A stretch of 64,000 nt of DNA from Paramacrobiotus metropolitanus (Eukaryota > Tardigrada > Eutardigrada > Parachela > Macrobiotidae): contig NW_026570312.1 of NCBI RefSeq assembly GCF_019649055.1, positions 496,001 through 560,000 on the forward strand, in the 5' to 3' direction. The position numbers were made by a program, and so were the translations under genes. The notes beneath the pieces are model-generated. The model had not been told where the DNA came from. It was given only the letters and a program-made list of their open reading frames with translations, and made no database searches. Of the stretch, positions 1-11,918 are shown piece by piece (positions within the stretch are counted from its first letter, which is position 1; every line of letters begins with the position of its first letter).

Positions 1-1849
1 CAAATTCAATTCAATTTGGATGGTCATCTAGTACGGTAGATGTGGTGCATCTTCCGTATAGCATGTCAGTACTGTATTATGTTCCTACAGAATTAACGTG
101 ACTGCTAGCAACACTATCACTGGCAGTTTCCGCATGAGTCATATGCAGTGACTCAGCCCGCCCGCCGGGCAGCCCGCGGCTCACTGCCCATCAAAAACAC
201 AAGCAAGCACAAGCAGGAATATTAGGAAGATAACGCAAGCATTCGCATCGTGGTTATGTCTGAGCGTGCAAAACTCATGGTGTCTGTTTGGCTAGCGCTG
301 ATGTTTTAGTAAAATTGACAAGAAATTGTTTTTCCCTGTTATACGGAAGTTTCATTACTAAAAATCTTGAAATATTCACTAACGCTTTGTATACTACTTT
401 AACATTCGTGCCCGAAATTAATTTGAATTTTTCAATTGCGTGCTAAAAAGCAATTAAATTAAGTCGGTTAATTATACAACAGACCAGACGTTGACTGTAA
501 TTTCTTAAAAAATTAACTACTTTACGAAATTAGAAACAGACTTCAATTTAGGTAAAATTGCAAATAATAATAAGCGAATTAGCGATTAAACATGTCCTGA
601 TCAGTAATAACCAATTATCGTACAGCAAACTGGTGTACACTCATGAAAAAGCAATCTGACCGAACCGAATAAAAATTATCATCGGTATATATTGCGGTGT
701 GTAATTGTACTGTGCAGTTAATGTAGTAAATAATCAAATAATAAGTGTGTATACGCATTGGTGTGAGTGCTGAGCCAGTGGTAGCGTTAACACTGACAGT
801 TTCCATATATAATTCTGTAAAACCATAATAACGTACTCGTACGATGTTACCTTCTGCCGAATTGAATAAAGAATTTTATTAGAAAAAAAGCGAAATGTTT
901 GCGATTATATATAGCTTCTTTCCGTGACCTTTGCAACGGCACGATGCCTTCCGCCGGGCACCACGGCTTCACCGGGCAGAGAATGCTCTCGCGCAACTAT
1001 CATTATCTTTCAGCATTTTCTTGTGAAATCTCCCCCGCGGATCTTGTCCCGCTGGATATCAGTTTTATGTATATATCGCACACCTGCACTGCAGAATAAT
1101 TAACCATATAAATATTGTTCACCGCAGGTGTGTTATTACAAAATAAAGCAGCATTTCTTTTGGATTTTCAAAGACTAGCAGAAACCAGATCCCGCCTAAT
1201 TGTGGACCTCGTAAATGACCGTAAAAACTATGTACCCAGAACAAAGTTACTGTATAACAGAAAAACTTCCTCTATGCAATCCTGATCGGGAATCGTGTTC
1301 AATGCTCATTTCTCTGGAATAATATTCCGGGGAACGAATAGCGTGGAAGTTAAATGTTTCCGCCCACCAGATCCGCATCCTCGTGAGACGGATGAAGCGT
1401 AGTACGCGCTGCCTGGAAAAACGGTTGTCGCTACCGGCATGAACATGTTGACCTGCAGCAGCTGGCGTCAAGCGGGTAATCTGCCGGTAATATTAATGCC
1501 GGAAACGTATCGATCCCCGACAACATGCGTGCACGAAATAATTATAAGAATCTTTTAGTGGGCACACTGGGCAGTATGTTCACCATAGAGCATTGTGCAG
1601 GGCTTCATTAATAAGATTTTAAATACCGAAAAAACAACCAGAATCGATGTCATTTGCGTGGACACAATAGATATTATTCTAACATCATTTATTAAATTTA
1701 ATTTTCTGTATTTTTTTTGTTTTGTTTTCATCGTATTCTGAAAACGATGGTCTCTTTCCATTTCTCACCGTTAAAATTCTTATGCCCGATGTACTTTATT
1801 TCAGTAGCACGATAACAAATATCAAGACCTTACTCCGGTTACCGATACA
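1..1849. other. Gene-free 5' flank of the CREBRF-like gene
   Basis: No convincing coding region on either strand. ORFs here are short, AT-rich and without family motifs. The stretch would contain any upstream regulatory DNA of the gene starting near 2551, but I cannot point to a specific core promoter. The stretch around 1615-1650 resembles a motif seen again near 35295 and 49740 (an A-rich 'ttgaaaaaacaaccaaaatc'-type string), probably a fragment of a dispersed repeat. Confidence 0.5.
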
Positions 1850-1930
1850 ACGCTAAAATTAAGAATGCTTAATAAACCAGTACATAAAAGTTTTATGTAC
1901 TGGTTTATTAAGCATTCTTAATTTTAGCGT
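1850..1930. repeat. Perfect 40-bp-arm palindrome
   Basis: Two arms of 40 nt (1850-1889 and 1891-1930) are exact reverse complements around one unpaired base (G at 1890). The arm starts 'acgctaaaattaagaatgc'. There is no coding sequence. It could be a small foldback element or a fold-back assembly/library artefact; the absence of any mismatch or spacer makes the artefact explanation realistic. Confidence 0.9.
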
Positions 1931-2550
1931 ACGTACCACAGTGTATTGTACCGGCAGAGTAGAATATTTGCCCGTATTTAAGATAATCATTATGTATTGT
2001 ACAGTGTAAGAGTATACGCACGTTTTCCATTACGGACGCTTGTTGTTGTGATTGTGTTGAGCATGACAACGTTTGTCAAGAAGCAGTGCACTGCACCTGT
2101 TCGGTGCCGCTATTATGTACAGTACAGCAGTGACGTTGAACAGTAGGAGTGGCCAGCGGTGGTAATTTGCCTGGTCTGCAATCTGCATCGTCAAACCATC
2201 AACAAACCTGCTCCACATCCGCTGTGCATTTTGTACATGTGTACCGGAATTTCGCGGTCTTCCGCGAAAGATTCCTCTTTAACGTCTTACTTATATTAAT
2301 CGCTATTCATCTGTTTTCATTAATTCTTCTCCTCCAGATCGGCCTACTCCTCAGCATATACAATATCCCTGCTAATGTATAAATGTTATGTAATAGTCTT
2401 GTATATATAGCTTGTGTAATAATCTTGTCTTGTATATTATGTTCTGCTAGCGCTTGAATATTGCCGGTTAAATAATTTTCATTTCGCTGTATCAAGAGCG
2501 GTAGTATTCGGATGTAATATTTATTTAGTTTGTGTTGAGCGGAATAAAAT

Positions 2551-5395
2551 ATGGATTTTAACCAGACGTTTTGGGAATCATTGCCCATGATGCCGGTGCC
2601 ACCGACCAGCGCTCCGATCCCGGCGGCTACGTGTGCGGCCAGTATCGGCCAGTGCTCCGAACCGATAGGCTTATTCAGTACGTAAAGTACATAATCACGG
2701 ATTTTTAGTATAATGTTAAATGTTAATATATTTCGTCGACTATAATTGTATGTATCAGCAATGTATATAAATATACGTCAATTGTGTACGTGTCTGTACG
2801 TATACATGTTGTGTACGTGGTGTACGTAAACAACATATTGCATATGTACGTATATTTTTTGTTGTGTACGTATATATAATAATATGTTGTGTATGTTGTG
2901 TACGTATGTATAATAATCAACATTCCTATAAAATGGGTTTGTTATTGTCCGATGTTTACCGGCTGGAGCGGAGGTGCGGTCTCTCCTGACGCATTCCCAT
3001 GCCGCGTTCCTTCATTTCCGTCATGCGGCAAACAATAATAACCATGCCCACGGATTAGACTGATCCTGCGCTCAGCCTTAGGCAGACAACCAAAATAAAC
3101 CCAATAAAGCACTACAGTGCTCTTAATAAACACTGCACGCTGTGTACAGGGAAGGCTGCAGCACGTGCTGCACAATTTATCCTCAGCCATCATTTCCGCC
3201 CACATGTTACACTGCATTATACATAGTAATCTGCTGTCGTTCTCCGTAATGATGTTGACAACTCGCTGCGCGCTTTAATTACGACCAGAAATTAGAAATT
3301 ATTATTGACATGACTTAATAAGGAAAACCGTGTACGCGTCGCAATATGTATTCTGCAGTTTGTTTTTACTGTTTCATTAGTCCAAGCACAAGAGCAACTG
3401 GATGGATCGAAAAACTACTTATTACTATATTTTAAAAATACGTAACTAATTAAACTATTATTAAAAACATCTAAATTAAAAATTAAATTAATATTAGATA
3501 ATATATATTTAATTTTTTCTTCTTAATGGAATTAAATATAAACCTAAATATTTATGGTCACTTCAATTATTATTAAAAAAATTTAAGTTCAAAACTAAAA
3601 ATTCTTAATAAAAATAATTATAATAATTATAAATGTTAACGTATATTAAATTAAATACGTTAATATTCAGGTAGGTAATTCTTATGCCTAAAAACTGAAG
3701 TGCCTATATGCAGAAGACAAGGCTATTTTTTTGGTAAATATTTAGGTTAGGTTAGTTAATTTCTATTTTCTTCTGCGAGTAGCACTTATTTATAAGCGAA
3801 TGAGTGCGTGAATAAATAGTTAATATTTATCATAATAAAATGCGACGTTAACCGGCGCTTTATTAAATCGTCCTTTAGCTCAGTTTCTGCAACGCAACGT
3901 TAGCGCCACGCGCAACCTGGACGTGGAGCCGCCGCGCCCTAACCCCTCCGCAATGACCTTTGGCTTCGGGGACTGGCTGGACCCGCTGGAGCTGTCGGAA
4001 GTTGACACCTTTGACCTGGAATCCCTGTACCGCCCCGCGCCCCTCTTCACCCCCGACTTTGACCTTTTCCCGGACAACCGCGCCAAACCGGAAGTCCCGT
4101 GGTTCCCGGGATACCCTCCCGACCCCCTCCCGTACAAAACCCCGTCCGCCGTGCCGGCGCTCCTCACGCCCTCCTGCGCGCTGGGTCCCCAGTATAAGGG
4201 TCCGCTGGAGCGGAAGCGCAGCAAGTCCAGCGGGAAGATCGAGGGGAAACCCTCCGGGAAACGCGCCCGCCACTTCTGGCAGTATAACCTGCAGTCCAAG
4301 GGGCCAAAGCGGAACACGGACCCCCGCCGGCGCTGCAGTTCGGCGTCGACGGTCAGCGATCCCGGGGTGGGCGGGGATCCGCACGTCCTGTCCAAAGCGG
4401 TGGACCCGGTGTTCAACTGGGAGCTCCGGGGTGACGTCCCGGACGGGGTGCGCATCAAACACACCGGGAAGGCGCGGCGCGGGGACGGGAATGACCTGAC
4501 CCCGAACGTCCGGAAGCTGGTGAGTCTCGGGAAGGAGCTGGACGCCATCAACCAGGCCATCGAGGGACTGGACGCCGAGGCGGAAGTGGAGGAGGGCGGC
4601 GCGGGGCAGCGGGCGCGGCGGGAGAAGAATAAGCTGGCCTCCCGCGGGTGCCGGCTGAAGAAGAAGGCGCAGCATGAGGCCAACAAGATTAAATTGCGCG
4701 GACTGGAGGAGCAGCACCGTAAGAAACGCTAAGGTTAAAATCACAATTTTAGACGTTTCGCATTTCGAGCTTCGAAACAAGTCATTTCAAAATCAAAACC
4801 GGGCTGTAATAATTTGTAACGGTCAAGGAATGGAATTTTTCAGATTATTATTAATTAAATAATTTTACGAGAAACTGATCCAATTTAAAGCCGATTTAAC
4901 AAAACGCATTGCTGAAAATAACGACTATTAACAATATTTTATTTACCGAGAATTTATTTGTATTAGAAAATAATATTCGGAAAATAAATTTAAAAACATA
5001 CCTGTTTTTTATTTTCAAATTTTGGTTTAATTAAAATAATCATTTAAAAATCGGCCCGCAACTGAGTGGGGCAGTAAAGGTCACGGTAAAGGTCACTGTT
5101 GTAGATGAACTAATGGAGAGCATCTGCTGTATCCGGCAGATGCTGGTCGCTAAGGCAACCGCCCTGATGGTCGGCGGGATGGGTCAGCCGGAGGAGAAGG
5201 CCACGGAGTCGTTTCGACGAATCAAACAACAGCATCTCAGTAACTGGCAATTATTTTATTATTTTTATTAAGCAATGAACTGCTTCCAACCGTTGATTTT
5301 TTTTAGAAACATTTGTGGCCGGCCGCTCTGCTGATTACGTCAACGAGCAGCTGAAGTCGGCCGAAGGACAAGAACTCTCCAAACACCGATTTTAA
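2551..5395 (+). CDS. CREBRF: CREBRF-like bZIP protein (four exons)
   Basis: Exons: 2551-2677, 3879-4718, 5105-5239, 5307-5395; all three introns are phase 1 and join in frame, giving about 396 aa. The N-terminal exon starts at an ATG (MDFNQTFWESLP). Exon 2 carries an aromatic-basic patch (RARHFWQYN), a conserved block (GKARRGDGNDLTPN) and the basic region with REKNKLASR and CRLKKKAQHEANKIK. Exon 3 supplies the continuing leucine-zipper-like helix and exon 4 the conserved tail (FVAGRSADYVN). The GDGNDLTPN block, the bZIP basic region and the tail occur in this order in vertebrate CREBRF, a nuclear factor that modulates CREB3/stress and glucocorticoid signalling. That function is known for the vertebrate protein and inferred here. 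The protein is much shorter than the vertebrate form (about 640 aa), lacking the long acidic N-terminal half. It converges on the cadherin-like gene, with about 260 bp between stops. Confidence 0.75.
2678..3878 (+). other. Intron 1 of the CREBRF-like gene with a TGTACGTAT-rich tract
   Basis: The intron runs from GTACGTAA to CCTTTAG. From about 2750 to 2915 it contains an imperfect low-complexity tract built on 'tgtacgtata' and 'tgttgtgtacg' words. The rest is AT-rich DNA without coding signal. Confidence 0.55.
4738..5010. repeat. Dispersed intronic repeat, copy 1
   Basis: Inside intron 2 of the CREBRF-like gene. The segment beginning 'tttagacgtttcgcatttcg' is a diverged copy of sequences at 18810-19030 and 24968-25210. 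The later parts ('gccgatttaa', then a TTATTT.. AATAAA-rich tail) occur in the same order in all three. No ORF or terminal repeat seen; class unknown. Confidence 0.6.
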
Positions 5396-5655
5396 TCTTG
5401 TACATACCGTATTCTCCCATGTAATGACTAATTTAATTTTATTTTCAAGATGTATTAAATTAATTAAATGGAAACCGCGCTGGAGGAAATCGAGATATTG
5501 ATGTCAACATTATTTTCTTGTTTGTAAATCACATAACTTGCGTTTTAAGTTAGTTAGCGTGTTTGCAACTAGCTGGGTCATATTGGCCAATTATAATGTA
5601 ATTATTATATAATTATGTGTAAATAATATGTACATCTGAAATTTCTGTATATAAA

Positions 5656-8600
5656 TCACGCAGTTTTTGATGAATATTTCTGAACGATTTTCGCCTCGAG
5701 CAAGTCCCGCTTGCTGCATAAGTAAAGCCACAGATAGTAACAGGAAAATCAAACAAAAATCAAAAATGATGCCGTTTACATCCCCGACCCCCCAGCGGAC
5801 GGCGGCAGCGTGGACTGGCCGGCCACCGCCATGCGTGACACCGCCCAGTCCTTCCGGCGTTGTCCCCGCCACTTGGTGACGGCGCTGGTTGTTCGGCTGT
5901 CCGGGCGCTGCTCCGGACAGACCACTTTGACGGTGACCTTTCCCTTGACCAGTCGCCCGGCGTGCGCCACATCCTGGGCTTTGAGGAAGAAGGTCGTGGA
6001 GGTGGTGAAGGCCGGCATGGGGCGCGTGGTGACGATGGTGCCGGTGATGTTGTCGATGTGGAAGTCGTCGGTCCCGATCAGCGACAGCCCGGACAAGGCA
6101 CCGGACAGCGCCGTCTCGGGGTTCAGCCCCAGCTGAAAAATACCGTCACTCAGCTGAATTTCCTTCCTGATGAATTTATTACTTCTACTCGTTGCATAAT
6201 TTTTTTCTGATTTATATTGAGTACAGAATTATTTTTCTTTTATCTATTTGTATAATTCTGACAATCACAAATATTTAGTTTTTTTTTATTTGGTCTTTTA
6301 TTCGTCATCCGCAAGTGTACACGCCTGCACGCCTTCGTCATCCGCAAATGAATATATTTTAAACATGGAAAGAATCAAAATTCGTAAGAGAAATCTGTCG
6401 CTATCGAATTTCATGTGACTGGCGCTAGATTAAACAATCTTAAAAGCGATTAATTTTCAGCGCTGTTTTAATACTATACCACAGTACTGTACTGGATGTA
6501 CCCTATCTGTAGTTTTCTTCTGCTATCAGTATTATATTTTGTTTAGTTTTATCTAATTTTCTATGTATTTTTCTATTTATTTTCTATTTAGCTATTTTAT
6601 TTCGTTGCATGATTATACTCGTACACCCGTTAAACAATTACTGCGGGAGATGTATAGAGTGGTTTTGATTTTCTTAGTAAACATCTGTTTCTTGCCCGCA
6701 CGCTTGTTATTTTTATTATTTTATTTTTCTTTATACCTGTACAGCGGAAATTTAGCTGCTTTTAAATAAAAAAATTAAAATTGTTCGTACCAAGATCTGC
6801 GGGCGGATGACGCCGATCTCGGTTAGTGCGGGCGTGGCGCAGCGGATGGGAATACTGTACTCGCCCAGCTGGCCGACGTGGCGGCGCGTGGGGAGCAGCC
6901 CCGGCGCCGGGGAGGCCAGCGGCTCCACCGGGGCGTCACTCTTCATGTCTTTCTGCCGGTTGGCCGTGGCGCTGATCGTCACACTGTCCGGGATGGGTGG
7001 ACGGCTGGACGTCGGCGGGTGCGTGCCGGTGCAGTTGATGGTGACGGAGATACGCACCGTCGCGCTGTCGCTGCGTCCGAACGTGTCCGTCACAAAATCT
7101 ACCAACGCATATTATAGAAATATTATATTAATTTACCTATATAATTATGTGCTGCGTGTAAAATCTGTCAACGCATACATGTATTAGGCATATATCTGTA
7201 TTTTAAATTATACATGCTGCAAAATTATGCGCAAGGAAAAAGCCGGCTTACGCCAAAATCCGGGAGACGCTGGCTGATGGCGATGCCGGTGTTGGACGTG
7301 ATGGCGCCCGTGTCGGCGTTCACGACAAAGGTCACGGCGCCGCGCAAACTGTAGTGCAGCTGGCTCACCGGGCTCGAGGGGAGTGCCTGCCAAAAAGGCG
7401 TTATAGACATTTTATTTAAGAGATTAAATGAAATTAAATTTAATACATTACTATAAAAATAATTTAATTAAATACCCCTGGAATAAATTGAAGTAAATTT
7501 TTTTTTAATTAATTGAGTTAATATATTTTTAAATTGCATTTTCAAATTATATTTGTAATTAATTGAATTTATTAGGCAAAATTCAGATTTTGATTTATCT
7601 ACAAATTTAAAATATATATTGCTGTATTTTATTAGGTAATCACATTCTGGGTAAAATGTAATTAAATAAAATAATTTACAATGATTGAAAAGTAGGATGA
7701 AATTGACGCGGTTGACGGTTTTGTGGTTTTACCGTGATCTCGGCAATGCGGTCGCCCGGTTGGAGACCGGAGCAGTCGGTGGTGACGTCGTAGATGAACA
7801 GCGGCATCTCGAATTGCGGACCATAGCAGGTGCTCATGTCCAGCTGCAGTTTCACCAAACTGCTCGTCTGCTTCCTGTAAAATCCGTTAATTTCGCCGGC
7901 CAGCTTACTACATCAGTTTCATATCTTAATTTTTTATTTTATTTTAATCTTTAATTTTTTTTAATGTTCTGAATTATCTATCCATTTTATTTCCATTTTT
8001 TTGCACTTCTTGTTACTAATTTGACGGCTATTGCCTTTCATTTCGAAAGCGCTTTTCTGCCATACAATTTTCGCGCGCATAAAAGTGATTTGTTTTTTTC
8101 TTTTACAATTTTCATTTAAATAAAAGTTTCTCAATAATTTAAGGTAATTTAATAATTTCAGATTTGAAAATCCTCAATAATTTATTTAAATAAAAAATTT
8201 TCAATAATTTAAGATTTTTAACTTGACCTTTGCAATTACGTATTTTCGAATCAAAGAATCTATAGAATGACGCCCTCGGTCATCCAGGAATTACCAGATG
8301 CTTCGAAGCCCTTTACCTTAAATATTACTGGCCAAACATGACACACGATGTGGCGGAATACATTGCTTACTCAAATGATGATCAATTATTATTTAATTTC
8401 CTATTTTAAATATGATTTAATTTAATTGTAGCTTTACTTTTTTTAATTTATTTTTTTCTCTAAACGTACATACCAGAGCGGTCGCGCGCAGCCACCTGGA
8501 AGTTTCTCGACCGCTCCTTATTAGCCACGTCCAACTGCCGGACAGACACGAACCCGGTACCGTTAATAGCGAACTCATTGGTCCCCCGGATCGCGTACTC

Positions 8601-11320
8601 GACACCCCCCGGCACCCCACTCCTCGCCTCCACCCGCAGCACCAACCCGTTCGCCGGAAGTGAACACGGCAGCTCCGCTGTATACACATTCTGGGAGAAG
8701 GCGATCTCCCGCTGCCCACTTCCGGTGGCCGCCGTATCTGCCACCGGGAGCATAATCGGGAGGTCCACCAGCTTCTTCCCGCCCACCGGCTGCCGGACCT
8801 TAATGTGGATCAGCGTGACGCAGGACTGATTATTCGCCGGGTTGGTGGCCTTGACCAGGACGTCCGTGAGGTCGATCCCGCGGAGGTTGGCGCGCCGGGA
8901 TAACCCGAACTCCCCCGACGTCCCGTTGATGACGAACAACCCGGTGGGGTCGCCCTCGATGGTCCATTTCAGCTGGTTGGCACCTGGGTCCTGCGCCAGG
9001 ACGGTCCCCAGGAGGGATCCCGGCGGGGTGGCCCCGTCCACCAGGACGCTGACCACCGACTGCGCGCAGATGGGGATCATGGAGTCGACGTTTAAGACGC
9101 GCCGGATGGGCTGGAAGATGTCCACCAGGATGGGCGGTTGTGGCTCAGAGGGGCGCGGCGCCGGCGGGCATATCGGTACGTCGCCGGTGGGCTCGATCTG
9201 GGCCGCCGGGAGTGGCAGCGGGGTCACCGGCTCCGGAGTCGGTTGGAAGGCGTTCATTGAGGGGTAGGAATAGGACCACTGCGCCGTGGTGCTGTCGGGG
9301 GTGGTCGAGGTCATCAGGGAGGTGTCGAACGGGGTCAGGGCGTTGGTGTTGTCCAGGAAGTTCCCGTTCCCGCCGTTCACCAGGTTTTTATTCCGGGAGT
9401 TGTCGAAATCCACGTTCCCGGTGTTTTTATTCCGGGAGTTGGCGAAATCCACGTTCCCGGTGTTTTTATTCCGGGTATTGTCGAAATCCACGTTCAGGGT
9501 GTTTTTATTCCGGGAGTTGTCGAAATCCACGTTCCCGGTGTCGGTGTTCTGCGCCACACTGCCGAACATCCCGTTCTGGAAGTCCTTCAGGAGGTCCTGG
9601 ATCCAGTTTTATTGCCGGCGTTCCCGAAACTGGGCGGGGCAGGAGGTTCCGGCGTCCAGGCCGGGGTCACCACCACCTCCTCGACGTTCCCCAGTTCGTT
9701 GGTAAAGAAATGCCCGTTCTCGTTCTCCCGACTGGGAGGTTGCGGCGGGACCTCCAGGACCTTGTTAACCGGAGGCGGACGAGTCGTCGACCAATTCGGG
9801 ATGAAGGGCATCCACTGCGGCGGCGTGGTGGTGGTGAAGCCGGACGGCGGCGTCGTGAACTGGAAGACCCCGGTTTGCCGTGCCGCCACCGTGAAATCAA
9901 AGTCGCTGAACTGACTACGCGCGTCCTGGGTGACACTGAACCCTCCCGAATTAGCGTCCGGCAACGGATTCCAGTTACTCGACACCTGATTGGTGTTTCC
10001 GTTGGTGTCCAGTCTTTTATTGGAGGTCTCGACGACACCGTTTCCTGGATCCGGTAGCGGGATCCAGTTGCTCGCTCCACCGCCATCCGGCAGAGGGTTC
10101 CAGTTGTTCCCCGCGGAATTCTCTAAAATCTTATTCCGGTTATTAGCGTCCGCCAAGCCTCCGGAATCCGGTAAGGGAATCCAGTTGGTGTTGACCACTG
10201 CGGAATTCTGGGCATTTCCGGCGTTCCCGTCGACCGTGTTGTCAATCGAGGTTCGTAACTGTGCACCGGAAGTGTCCTGTTGACCACTTCCGGTCATCCA
10301 GTTGGCCTCGGACCAGCCACTGCGGGCGGTGGTCATCCCGCTGGAGGCGTACCCGGCAACATAAGGACGCTGGTGGTCGGCGACGGTATTCCCGTTGGTG
10401 TTCGTATTCCCGTTTATATTCCCGTTCGTATTCACGTTCGTGCTCCTGACCATATTCCCGTTTATGTTCCCGTTGGTGTTCCCGTTGGCGTTTCCGTTAG
10501 TGTTCCCATCGGCGTTCCAGTTGGTGTTCCCGTTTATATTCCCGTTCGTATTCATGTTGGTGCTCCTGATCGTATTCCCGTTCATGTTCCCGTTCATGTT
10601 CCCGTTCATGTTCCCGTTTATATTCCCCTTCGTATTCCCGTTCATGTTCCCGTTCATGTTCCCGTTTATATTCCCCTTCGTATTCGCGTTCATGTTACCG
10701 TTTGCGTTCCCGTTGGTGTTCCCATTGCTAGACATGGCGACGGGAGCGATGTCCGCGTTTCCGCTGGGCGTGGTCATACACGGACAGTTCCACGGGTTTA
10801 ACGGCATCTTAGTGACCAACCGGCGTTTGGAGGGCCTCCGCGGTCGCTCAGGGCGGTCGGCCGAGAGACCCATGCGCTGTTCACTGGGCACGAAGACCGG
10901 GCTATCCTCCGGGAGGGGGCGCTGGAGCTTCCGCGCGGATGGCCGACGCTTTTTCTTCCTCACTCCGGCTTGATTGAGTGCCGGTAATGGTGGATAAGCG
11001 GCGCTGTTGTCGAATGTTATTGCGGGCATAGGCGGATGTTGGTCTTGCTGGCTGGGAAAATAATCGTCCAACAGGTTGGCATTGTTAATCGCCGGCAGCC
11101 GGTGTGTTTGTGTTGCAACGCTCGAGTTGCCGCTGCTGTTGGTGACGGTGAGCGGCGGTGAGAGAGTGGTGCTGGGCGGTGGCTTACGGGGCGGGGCATC
11201 CTTGTCGGAGGTGACCGACTCCGTAGGGGACACCGGCGGGAGAGGCTCCGCCGGGAAAAGGGATGCGTAGAAGGAAGTTTTGGCCGAAGGGCGATTTTTC
11301 AGCACTTTCTCCACAATATT
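5656..11320 (-). CDS. Cadherin-like protein with Asn-rich N-terminal region
   Basis: Exons inferred (high to low): 11320-8474, 7874-7733, 7386-7252, 7098-6791, 6153-5780, 5713-5656 (stop TGA). The first large exon holds a disordered Pro/Asn region: a long run of NGN(M/T/I) repeats at 10735-10385, then four 39-bp repeats (NVDFDNSRNKNTG) at 9550-9379. It is followed by cadherin-type strands (e.g. SLLGTVLAQDPG, LKWTIEGDPTGLFVINGTSG, DVLVKATNPANN). Later exons continue the pattern (IAEITALPSSPVSQLHYSL, FVVNADTGAITS, DFHIDNITGTIVTT). This suggests an extracellular adhesion or matrix protein. I see no convincing transmembrane segment in the inferred last exon (ends KIVQKYSSKTA). One frame break exists at 9607-9610. 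The joins between exons 1/2 and 3/4 do not match in phase with my borders, so a small exon or alternative splice site is missing. The first exon starts at a CAG acceptor, so a signal-peptide exon lies upstream. Confidence 0.65.
8272..8378 (+). pseudogene. Retrotransposon integrase zinc-binding-domain relic
   Basis: On the plus strand, antisense to the host gene and inside an intron of the cadherin-like gene, about 35 codons read GHPGITRCFEALYLKYYWPN then MTHDVAEYIAYS. This is the H..GI.R....L...YYWP.M..DV..Y pattern of the HHCC domain of LTR-retrotransposon integrases. The expected CxxC pair is gone (Ser follows AY) and the flanks have stops in this frame. A short dead fragment. Confidence 0.7.
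9379..9550 (-). repeat. Four-copy 39-bp coding repeat
   Basis: Four units of 39 bp (on the plus strand 'gtttttattccgggagtt' plus 'gtcgaaatccacgttc') encode NVDFDNSRNKNTG-type peptides in the cadherin-like gene. The units are nearly identical, with N/S and N/T exchanges at a few positions. In-frame tandem duplication is the obvious origin. Confidence 0.85.
10385..10735 (-). repeat. Coding minisatellite encoding NGNM/NGNT/NGNI repeats
   Basis: Six- and twelve-base units ('ttcccgttcatg', 'ttcccgtttatg', 'ttcccgttggtg' on the plus strand) repeat through about 350 bp. They give a run of Asn-Gly-Asn-X in the cadherin-like protein. All units keep frame. Confidence 0.85.
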
Positions 11321-11639
11321 CTGTGGGCAGTATGTACTAATTACTGTACTCAATATCTGAATACCTTAATAATATTTGCATAATTCAAAAAATACGTTAT
11401 GAATACTTCATCAATAATGTTATTTTTACTCAATAAAAAAAAGGATTAAATTTAAAAATAGTGAAAAATGAAATACCTAACTTGAATTTAATATCGTATA
11501 ATTATCATTCGCACGTATGCTAGGTAGTATGTACCCAGTGTACCAGTGAAAAACCAGAATAAACACTCTCATAAGATAAAACTCAGTAATTTACGTCGGA
11601 AAAATAGCAGCAGCATAAGGCACAGCAGAAAAGTGAAAT

Positions 11640-11700
11640 TTTACGAAAGAACTACTCTAGCCGAATAAAGCAATCGCTAAAGTACGGCTGTGTTTTTCCA
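11640..11700. repeat. Short dispersed repeat, copy A
   Basis: The string 'tagccgaataaagcaatcgc' followed by AAAGT..GCTG and a T-run recurs at 31445-31495. Both copies lie outside coding sequence. Class unknown. Confidence 0.5.
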
Positions 11701-11807
11701 TGCGACAGGCTTCGTACAGCTAACATTGTAAAAGCTAGTATTCACTTCGACTTTGAAGGGGTACATTGTGAATTACGGACCTTTGTGAGCGGCGTTGTAC
11801 CCCAAAC

Positions 11808-11918
11808 CTTCCCATCACAAACGTATAACCCACAAGAAACAAGATATATAGACAAGAAGAAGCCCGCCAGAAAACGTCGCACTGGGGCAACGTTCCCAAT
11901 CGATATCGGCACCGGCAT
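11808..11918 (-). CDS. Candidate signal-peptide exon for the cadherin-like gene
   Basis: Reading down from 11918, an ATG opens 37 codons containing a basic stretch and a hydrophobic core (RRFLAGFFLSIYLVSCGLYV). It ends at a possible phase-0 donor (AAG|GTTTGG). The next exon (11320) begins in phase 0, so the join is in frame and would supply the secretion signal that a cadherin-like protein needs. The donor is weak, and another phase-0 donor lies further down (AAG|GTCCGT). Tentative. Confidence 0.3.

Noticed and set aside
3875-4780. Minus-strand ORFs of 268-301 codons opposite the CREBRF-like exon
   Set aside because: Shadow frames of GC-rich coding sequence; the plus strand has the recognisable bZIP and phase-matched exons.
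5591-5872. Transmembrane segment at the end of the cadherin-like protein
   Set aside because: The hydrophobic stretch (IIFDFCLIFLLLSVALLM) is the translation of a 66-nt AT-rich intron between GTAAAC and TATGCAG; splicing it joins in phase to a short terminal exon.
9140-10973. Plus-strand ORFs of 190-305 codons, with Phe/Val/Pro repeats
   Set aside because: Antisense shadows of the Asn-rich repeats of the cadherin-like gene; no splice or start context.
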